A stretch of DNA of 46,323 nucleotides. Origin: a virus. A program made the translations under genes and the position numbers. The notes under the pieces are model-generated. The model ran no database searches. It was not told the DNA's origin and saw nothing but the letters and a program-made list of their open reading frames with translations. The stretch spans positions 1-46,323 of IMG/VR virus record IMGVR_UViG_3300037493_004418. One strand, given 5' to 3'. Below are positions 41,941 through 46,323 of this stretch, piece after piece. The stretch's first letter is position 1. Every line of letters begins with the position of its first letter.

Positions 41941-42885
41941 ATGAGTGGGGGCAAAAAAGAAAAAATTAACGTATTGTCATTATTTGGCGGTATAGAGTGT
42001 GGAAGAGTAGCACTTGACAGAGAAAATATAGACATTAATAAATATTACAGTAGTGAAATTTGCAAGGATGCTATAAAAGTTGCAGATGGAAATTATAGCG
42101 ATATTGTGCAACTTGGAGATATAACGAAATGGAAAGAATGGGATATTAATTGGGGAAGTATTAATCTACTACTTGCTGGATTTCCTTGTCAAAGTTGGAG
42201 TTTAGCAGGGAAGCAGAAGGGGATATTAGATGAACGTGGAAAACTTGTTTATTGTATGATTGATATACTAAGCGAGATAAGGAAAACAAACCCTGATATT
42301 AAGTTTCTGTTTGAAAACGTAAAAATGAAACCTGAATATTTAGATTTTTTGAATGAAAAAATTGGAGTTTACCCTATACGTTTTAATAGTAAAGATGTTT
42401 CTGCTGGTATGCGAGATAGATATTATTGGACTAACATTGAGAATGTGAAACCACTACCGAAAAGGGATATTAAACTTAGTGATGTTTTAGACAGCGGAAA
42501 AGTAGATAGAGAAAAGGCTTTGTGTATTACAAAAAGATACGAGGGTTTTAGTGGTTCTCAATCTTATTTAAGACGTAGGTATTTTGGCAAAAGTATGGGG
42601 CAAGCTGTTTTTGAGAATTGTGAACCGATTGAGCAAATGGAAATGTGGAAAGCTGATGACCGAAAAGAATATAATACAGTTGGTATTATAAGAAGTTTAA
42701 CCACAAGAGAATGTGAGAAAATACAAACACTACCAGTTGGCTATGTTGAGAATATAATAGGTGATAATATGAAAGCAAAGGGTGTGATTGGGAATGGATG
42801 GACAGTAGATGTGATTGCTCATATTTTTTCTTTTTTAAAAGGGGGGGGGGAATTTTTAAATTCTTTTTCTAACGAAAATGTTTAA
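41941..42885 (+). CDS. C5-cytosine DNA methyltransferase
   Basis: Methylates cytosine at carbon 5 in a sequence not predictable here. Motifs are complete: LSLFGGIECGR (I, residues 13-23), AGFPCQSWSLAG (IV, catalytic Cys near 83), FENVKMK (VI), RDRYYWTNIE (VIII), then a target-recognition region, RSLTTRECEKIQTLPVGY (IX) and GNGWTVDVIAHIFSFL (X). The length of 314 residues is typical for short enzymes. No restriction enzyme is nearby, so it is an orphan, probably protecting phage DNA. A run of ten G near the 3' end (42841-42850) alters only the tail if it varies. It lies in cassette 1. Confidence 0.92.
   Translation: MSGGKKEKINVLSLFGGIECGRVALDRENIDINKYYSSEICKDAIKVADGNYSDIVQLGDITKWKEWDINWGSINLLLAGFPCQSWSLAGKQKGILDERGKLVYCMIDILSEIRKTNPDIKFLFENVKMKPEYLDFLNEKIGVYPIRFNSKDVSAGMRDRYYWTNIENVKPLPKRDIKLSDVLDSGKVDREKALCITKRYEGFSGSQSYLRRRYFGKSMGQAVFENCEPIEQMEMWKADDRKEYNTVGIIRSLTTRECEKIQTLPVGYVENIIGDNMKAKGVIGNGWTVDVIAHIFSFLKGGGEFLNSFSNENV
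42841..42850 (+). repeat. Ten-G homopolymer in the methyltransferase gene
   Basis: A G10 run follows the motif X codons. Loss or gain of one G would change only the last 8 to 15 residues and the stop position. Such runs are rare in this AT-rich DNA and are prone to slippage. Confidence 0.9.
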
Positions 42886-42897
42886 TCGAAGCACTAC

Positions 42898-43055
42898 ATC
42901 CCTATTACTGCTAACGACTTGCTGCCTGGCGCACGGCCCGACTTTTTAAACAAATCGTTACACCGAAGTTAAGATTATTTTGATTCAAATTAATCGTTGT
43001 TTCGAAGCAAGATTTGAGGGTTGGCGCCAGACAGTTGTTAGCGGTATTATTTTTT
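42898..43055. repeat. Cassette hairpin H2 (attC-like, long)
   Basis: Left arm ends CTAAC at 42915, right arm begins GTTAGCGG at 43037. Inside, CTG and CTGGCGC (42922-42932) pair with GCGCCAG and CAG (43024-43034) with one mismatch; about 90 bases form the centre. The left outer arm (ATCCCTATTACTGCTAAC) is complementary to the start of cassette 1, not to the right arm. The right outer arm is complementary to the left arm of H3. Confidence 0.72.
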
Positions 43056-43102
43056 GTATATTTCCAAAATATTATCTAGCACTTTAATTAAAATAAAAGC
43101 AG

Positions 43103-43110
43103 TACATTTG
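43103..43110 (+). promoter_or_regulatory. Promoter -7 box inside cassette 2
   Basis: TACATTTG fits TAnnTTTG and lies 16 bases before the first gene of the cassette. The cassette can therefore be expressed wherever it lands. Confidence 0.6.
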
Positions 43111-43126
43111 CACCAATTTTTATGAC

Positions 43127-43468
43127 ATGGCTAAGAAAAAAGAGGAGATCATAACAATTCATAATATTAAAGGTACGAATCATCGGCAAATACATGTTGA
43201 TGGAGCGAGTGCAGGAATTACCCCTTCAGGATATATTAATGTTAATTTTTATAGTGAAAGAGGAGTGATTCCAAAATCTACATCATTTAAAATTAAGGAA
43301 GATGGCACTTTAGGATCTGTTGTAGGTCATTCTGAAGAATCTAAAGATGGAATTGTGAGAGAATTTGACTTTGGAATTTTTGTAGACATCAATACATGTA
43401 AAAGTTTAAGACAACTTTTGGATCAAAAAATAAAAGAATATTATCAATATACTCCCGAAAAACAATAA
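43127..43468 (+). CDS. Hypothetical protein, first gene of the toxin cassette
   Basis: A 113-residue soluble protein. IHVDGASAGITPSGYINVNF followed by YSERGVIPKSTSFKI is a beta-rich pattern I associate with uncharacterised proteins of genomic islands, often ahead of small antitoxin-like genes, but I cannot name a family. It lies 2 bases upstream of the next gene, so the three genes are probably one operon. Function unknown; a regulatory role in the toxin module is possible. Confidence 0.65.
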   Translation: MAKKKEEIITIHNIKGTNHRQIHVDGASAGITPSGYINVNFYSERGVIPKSTSFKIKEDGTLGSVVGHSEESKDGIVREFDFGIFVDINTCKSLRQLLDQKIKEYYQYTPEKQ

Positions 43469-43470
43469 CT

Positions 43471-43740
43471 ATGTATAATAGGCATTCAACATCGTTTACT
43501 GAAGATAGTGGCAATTTATATCTCACTTTGGGAGCAATTGGATTATCATTGATAAGTTACAGTGAACCTAAAGAACTCGAGCCAATTTTGAATAGGACAA
43601 ATTATGAACAAACAATAGATTTCTCTAGGGCTATGGACTTTGACGATGAATTAACAAATCACGCAATGATGCTTGCCCAAACAAGTTTGTCGGATGATTG
43701 GGATAATGAGGATAGTGCAAATTGGGAATCTTATTTGTGA
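43471..43740 (+). CDS. Probable antitoxin of the MazF/PemK module
   Basis: An 89-residue acidic protein directly upstream of the toxin. Its C-terminus (MLAQTSLSDDWDNEDSANWE then SYL) has the Trp- and acid-rich pattern of disordered antitoxin tails that wrap around the toxin. The N-terminal 60 residues (LYLTLGAIGLSLISYSEPKE) are not a recognisable DNA-binding domain and may bind the protein encoded upstream. Assignment rests on position, size and acidity. Confidence 0.6.
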   Translation: MYNRHSTSFTEDSGNLYLTLGAIGLSLISYSEPKELEPILNRTNYEQTIDFSRAMDFDDELTNHAMMLAQTSLSDDWDNEDSANWESYL

Positions 43741-43747
43741 TTTTATC

Positions 43748-44077
43748 GTGAATTATAATCAAGGGGATATTGTTCTGGTTCCATTTCCATTTACAGATGG
43801 AGCCAACTCGAAACCAAGACCAGCAATTGTTGTCTCCAATTCTAAAGTAAATTCGACTCAAGACGTTATTTTAGCACAGATAACATCTCAGCCACGTGCT
43901 GATGATTTTTCGTTTGCTTTAGAAAATTCTTCATTAGACATACCATTACATCAGTCAAGTCAAGTGCGTTGTCACAAAATATTTACTATGCAAAAGTCTG
44001 TGATAATAAAAAAAATATCTTCTCTTAAATCTTCAGGCATTACATCATTAAAGTCAAAAATAACGGGTTGTTTATAG
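43748..44077 (+). CDS. MazF/PemK-family mRNA interferase toxin
   Basis: Endoribonuclease toxin. NYNQGDIVLVPFPFTDGANS followed by KPRPAIVVSN at the N-terminus is the hallmark of the MazF/PemK beta-barrel, including the catalytic Arg of the 'K.RPa.vvs' strand. QVRCHKIFTMQKSVIIKKIS carries the second conserved strand. The GTG at 43748 is chosen because it gives the usual start just before the barrel; the frame is open back to 43673 inside the antitoxin gene. The length of 109 residues is typical. In cassettes such modules stabilise the DNA that carries them. Confidence 0.88.
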   Translation: MNYNQGDIVLVPFPFTDGANSKPRPAIVVSNSKVNSTQDVILAQITSQPRADDFSFALENSSLDIPLHQSSQVRCHKIFTMQKSVIIKKISSLKSSGITSLKSKITGCL

Positions 44078-44078
44078 T

Positions 44079-44145
44079 TACCGCTAACTGTCGTATAAGC
44101 GCCCGTTTCAATGGCGCTTATACTTTGTTATTTATCTGTTAATCA
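44079..44145. repeat. Cassette hairpin H3 (attC-like)
   Basis: TAAC at 44085-44088, a four-base spacer, a perfect 11-bp stem (GTATAAGCGCC with GGCGCTTATAC), a three-base spacer and GTTA at 44127. The left outer arm TACCGCTAAC is complementary to the start of cassette 2; the right outer arm GTTATTTATC plus TTAATCA is complementary to the left arm of H1, 2.3 kb away, with one bulge. Confidence 0.78.
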
Positions 44146-44165
44146 ATTAAAATTATTAAATAATT

Positions 44166-44369
44166 ATGGCAAAAAGAACATATTTCACCAAACAAGATAT
44201 GATTGAGTTTGGAAAATTCATTGTTTCAGATACCAGGCGTGGAATTAAACAACGTGAAGCACGCAAATCATTTGATGAAGGAATAATCAATTCACTTGGT
44301 TGGGCGGCTGCTGAACGGTTTGTTTGTGAAAAGGATCTAGAGTTATGGAAGGAGTCAAAAGAAAAATAA
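44166..44369 (+). CDS. Small hypothetical phage protein
   Basis: A 67-residue basic protein, YFTKQDMIEFGKFIVSDTRR then WAAAERFVCEKDLELWKESK. No family recognised. Codon use is back to that of the phage core (GAA for Glu), so it lies outside the inserted cassettes and probably once followed the gene at 41548 directly. Confidence 0.65.
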   Translation: MAKRTYFTKQDMIEFGKFIVSDTRRGIKQREARKSFDEGIINSLGWAAAERFVCEKDLELWKESKEK

Positions 44370-44386
44370 ACCTGTAAATTGATATT

Positions 44387-44533
44387 ATGAAAAAAAATAT
44401 TACAATTGTAAGTTTCGTTAGGATTGCTAAAAGCGCATTTAGTGTCGCTGCTGCGGTTCAAGAATTGTCAGCGATTGAAGACAAAATAATGTGTGAACTG
44501 AAGAAAAACGAACGTAAAAATAAAACGAAATGA
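44387..44533 (+). CDS. Small hypothetical protein (48 residues)
   Basis: MKKNITIVSFVRIAKSAFSV then AAAVQELSAIEDKIMCELKK and a basic tail. The frame begins 17 bases after the preceding gene, and its stop overlaps the next ATG (ATGA), a sign of real translation. The first half is amphipathic. No function is apparent. Confidence 0.5.
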   Translation: MKKNITIVSFVRIAKSAFSVAAAVQELSAIEDKIMCELKKNERKNKTK

Positions 44534-44604
44534 AAAAATATTCATTACTTGGTGAATTGCTGGTTGTTATTATATTCCTTATTATTCACAAAATTTTTTA
44601 TTAA
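44530..44604 (+). CDS. Very small membrane peptide (24 residues)
   Basis: MKKYSLLGELLVVIIFLIIH followed by KIFY: two Lys, then one membrane helix. It overlaps the previous stop (ATGA) and ends 5 bases before a terminator stem, so it is the last frame of the operon. Such peptides occur in phages, but its function is unknown and it could be a chance frame. Confidence 0.4.
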   Translation: MKKYSLLGELLVVIIFLIIHKIFY

Positions 44605-44608
44605 AAAA

Positions 44609-44637
44609 AATCCTGATTGTTAGTCAGGATTTTTTTA
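44609..44637. terminator. Bidirectional terminator before the poly-Asp gene
   Basis: AATCCTGA pairs with TCAGGATT around a 7-base loop, with A residues before and T residues after, so it can end transcription from both sides of this convergent junction. Confidence 0.8.
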
Positions 44638-44657
44638 TTGCATCAATTCAGGTTTTT

Positions 44658-45332
<675 letters not shown>

Positions 45333-45368
45333 GTCATTATATTTTTAATTTAATTTATATATTTTCAT

Positions 45369-45397
45369 CAAATATAAACATATTTTAAAACTATCAA
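45369..45397 (-). promoter_or_regulatory. Promoter of the poly-Asp protein gene
   Basis: On the minus strand TTG (45395-45397) is followed after 18 bases by TATATTTG (45369-45376), close to the Bacteroidota consensus. The gene starts 36 bases downstream. Confidence 0.7.
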
Positions 45398-45664
45398 CTT
45401 TAATTTTTATTTTTTAGCAACAAAAAATAATAGTCAAAAGTTGCCAATAAACATATATTACATACAAACACTAACATATAATATAATTCAATAATATGTT
45501 TTTCGTTAAAAAACGATTATAGTTATAACGCAATTTTAACATAAAAAATACAAACAGTAATATAGTTATGTTGTTTTTTATGCATAAAATATATAAATAG
45601 TAACAAAATTATGTGTGCATTCATATAAATATATGCTATATATAGCGATTTGCCCCAAAATTTT

Positions 45665-45959
45665 GTTGCTAAGCAACGGTTGTTGCAACACGGAAACCGT
45701 TGGTATCACTCGATTGCAACAAAACAACACAAATTCCAAGATATAGATACATATAGAAAGAATAATAAAATAATACATCAACAAAAATAAACCCCTCTTA
45801 TATTATATATATTTATATTTTTATGTAGTAATGTAGTAATTAATAGCGAAACGCCCAATTTTAAAGGGCTAGAAGGGTGCAACAAAATAAAAATAAAATG
45901 TTGCAATTGCAACAAAACGTCTTAATGTATTGATAATCAATACACAAAAATGTTGCAAC
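45665..45959. repeat. Iteron-like cluster of GTTGCAAC repeats
   Basis: Copies: GTTGCTAAGCAAC (45665-45677), GTTGCAAC (45682-45689), TTGCAAC (45714-45720), GCAAC (45879-45883), the palindrome GTTGCAATTGCAAC (45900-45913) and GTTGCAAC (45952-45959). TGCAACAAAA occurs three times. AACGGTT and AACCGTT (45675-45701) flank one copy as an inverted pair. Confidence 0.7.
45926..45944. promoter_or_regulatory. Perfect 19-bp palindrome, possible protein-binding site
   Basis: TGTATTGAT-A-ATCAATACA is a perfect palindrome with 9-bp arms, the form of a dimeric repressor or initiator site. It lies inside the iteron cluster with no gene start nearby. Confidence 0.6.
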
Positions 45960-46310
45960 TGTTGTTGTCATGTCTGGACACTATGAATGAATGATAATGA
46001 TGTACTAATGATGGATGATAGGTGTGATGACATGATACAATGATGATAATGTATAATGAAGCCTTCAATGACATGTATCAAAAGATGTGCATGAATGATT
46101 GAATGATGATACGTAACGACACTTAATGATAGTTAATGTACGATGTGATGTAATAAACTATTTAAGTGCCTTAAAACGAATGAATGAATAGATGGTGTGA
46201 TTCACCTTGTAATTATTTATTTATATTTATGTACACGCGGCTGTTTATTGTGTTGTTTATTTATAGCCTTGAAATATAAGGTACTCCCAGCGTTTTCAAG
46301 GGCTGGCGCA

Positions 46311-46323
46311 ATAAATGCGAAGC
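46311..46323 (+). repeat. Terminal overlap with the first 13 bases
   Basis: The last 13 bases (ATAAATGCGAAGC) are identical to bases 1-13. A chance match of this length at both ends is very unlikely, so the sequence is a circular or circularly permuted genome with an assembly overlap. Confidence 0.85.

Larger units (their letters stand above)
41876..43037 (+). mobile_element. Gene cassette 1 (C5-methyltransferase), about 1.16 kb
   Basis: Bounded by G|TTACAGG at 41875 and G|TTAGCGG at 43037. Its first 18 bases (counting the G) match the reverse complement of the DNA just before and including TAAC of H2 at 14 of 18 positions, so a circular form would restore a matched hairpin arm pair. It contains one gene and H2. 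The gene uses GAG and CTA codons much more often than the phage core, which supports foreign origin. No recombinase is carried. Confidence 0.65.
43038..44127 (+). mobile_element. Gene cassette 2 (MazF-type toxin module), about 1.09 kb
   Basis: Bounded by G|TTAGCGG at 43037 and G|TTATTTA at 44127. The first 10 bases counting the G (GTTAGCGGTA) are the exact reverse complement of the left arm of H3 (TACCGCTAAC, 44079-44088). It carries its own promoter box, three genes and H3. Codon use (many GAG, ACT, CTC codons) again differs from the phage core. Confidence 0.65.
45333..46323. other. Non-coding region, candidate origin or packaging site
   Basis: No convincing gene is present in about 1 kb. 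From the left: an AT-rich stretch (45340-45640), a cluster of GTTGCAAC-type repeats and palindromes (45665-45959), a low-complexity zone full of ATGATGATAATG-like words (45970-46170), and a last part with small inverted repeats (CCAGC and GGCTGG around 46288-46305). The region joins the start of the genome, upstream of the terminase genes, where lambda-like phages have cos, and it could equally contain the replication origin. Confidence 0.6.

Noticed and set aside
41812-44136. Segment bounded by 10-bp inverted repeats as a transposon
   Set aside because: No transposase is present, no target duplication was seen outside the repeats, and internal hairpins with exchanged arms fit sequential cassette insertion better.
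45578-45784. Minus-strand open frame of 68 codons in the non-coding region
   Set aside because: It runs over the GTTGCAAC repeats and palindromes, is Cys/Ile/Tyr-rich as AT-rich chance frames are, and has no operon partner.

Overview
The window is almost certainly a complete, circularly permuted phage genome from a member of the Bacteroidota, most likely a flavobacterium. The last 13 bases (46311-46323) repeat the first 13 exactly. The DNA is very AT-rich, start codons lack Shine-Dalgarno sequences, and intergenic regions carry the Bacteroidota promoter -7 box TAnnTTTG. No tRNA, rRNA, CRISPR array, integrase, Mu-type transposase or lysogeny repressor was recognised.

Layout. 126-3146: packaging genes (Nu1-like small terminase, GpA-type large terminase). 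3370-8085, minus strand: an accessory block with three glycosyltransferase-like proteins, an asparagine-synthetase-type amidotransferase, an LpxA-like hexapeptide transferase and an HNH endonuclease, probably making or modifying a glycan. 8170-22532: contractile tail of Mu type (sheath, tube, frameshifted chaperone, tape measure, gp46/gp47/gp48-like baseplate proteins, fibre proteins, gpN, gpP and spike). 22545-29057: lambda-type head (gpW-like, portal, ClpP-like protease with probable embedded scaffold, decoration protein, gpE capsid, connectors), interrupted by a minus-strand gene for a probable tandem ribbon-helix-helix protein. 29093-30868: lysis genes (membrane/coiled-coil protein split by a frameshift, holin-like protein, probable one-piece spanin, SAGC-motif endolysin). 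31048-32882, minus: RecT and RecE-like recombination genes. 32984-39048, plus: replication operon (HTH protein, SSB, SF2 helicase, DnaQ-like exonuclease, VRR-NUC nuclease, primase-helicase). 39263-41820: small early genes. 41804-44145: an insertion described below. 44166-45332: small genes and an acidic poly-Asp protein. 45333-46323: about 1 kb of non-coding DNA with iteron-like repeats, a candidate origin or packaging region.

The most unusual signal is at 41804-44145. Three hairpin elements separate two roughly 1.1-kb gene cassettes, one with a C5-cytosine methyltransferase and one with a MazF/PemK toxin and two small genes. Each hairpin is bounded by TAAC and GTTA. The outer arms are cyclically exchanged: the start of each cassette is complementary to the left arm of the hairpin at its own end, and the outermost arms of the whole segment are complementary to each other. 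This is the pattern left when circular cassettes insert one after another into a pre-existing hairpin, as in integron attC recombination, but the core sequences do not fit the classical GTTRRRY consensus and the arm pairing is longer than usual. No recombinase is encoded here, so it would have to act in trans.

A second regulatory signal is a 24-bp sequence found twice (8090-8113 and 24870-24893). Each copy lies between a minus-strand accessory gene and a plus-strand structural operon, exactly 26 bp from a plus-strand TAnnTTTG box, while its own left end reads TAAATTTG on the minus strand. It looks like a shared bidirectional late promoter. Several of these promoters sit so close to ATG that the mRNAs may be leaderless.
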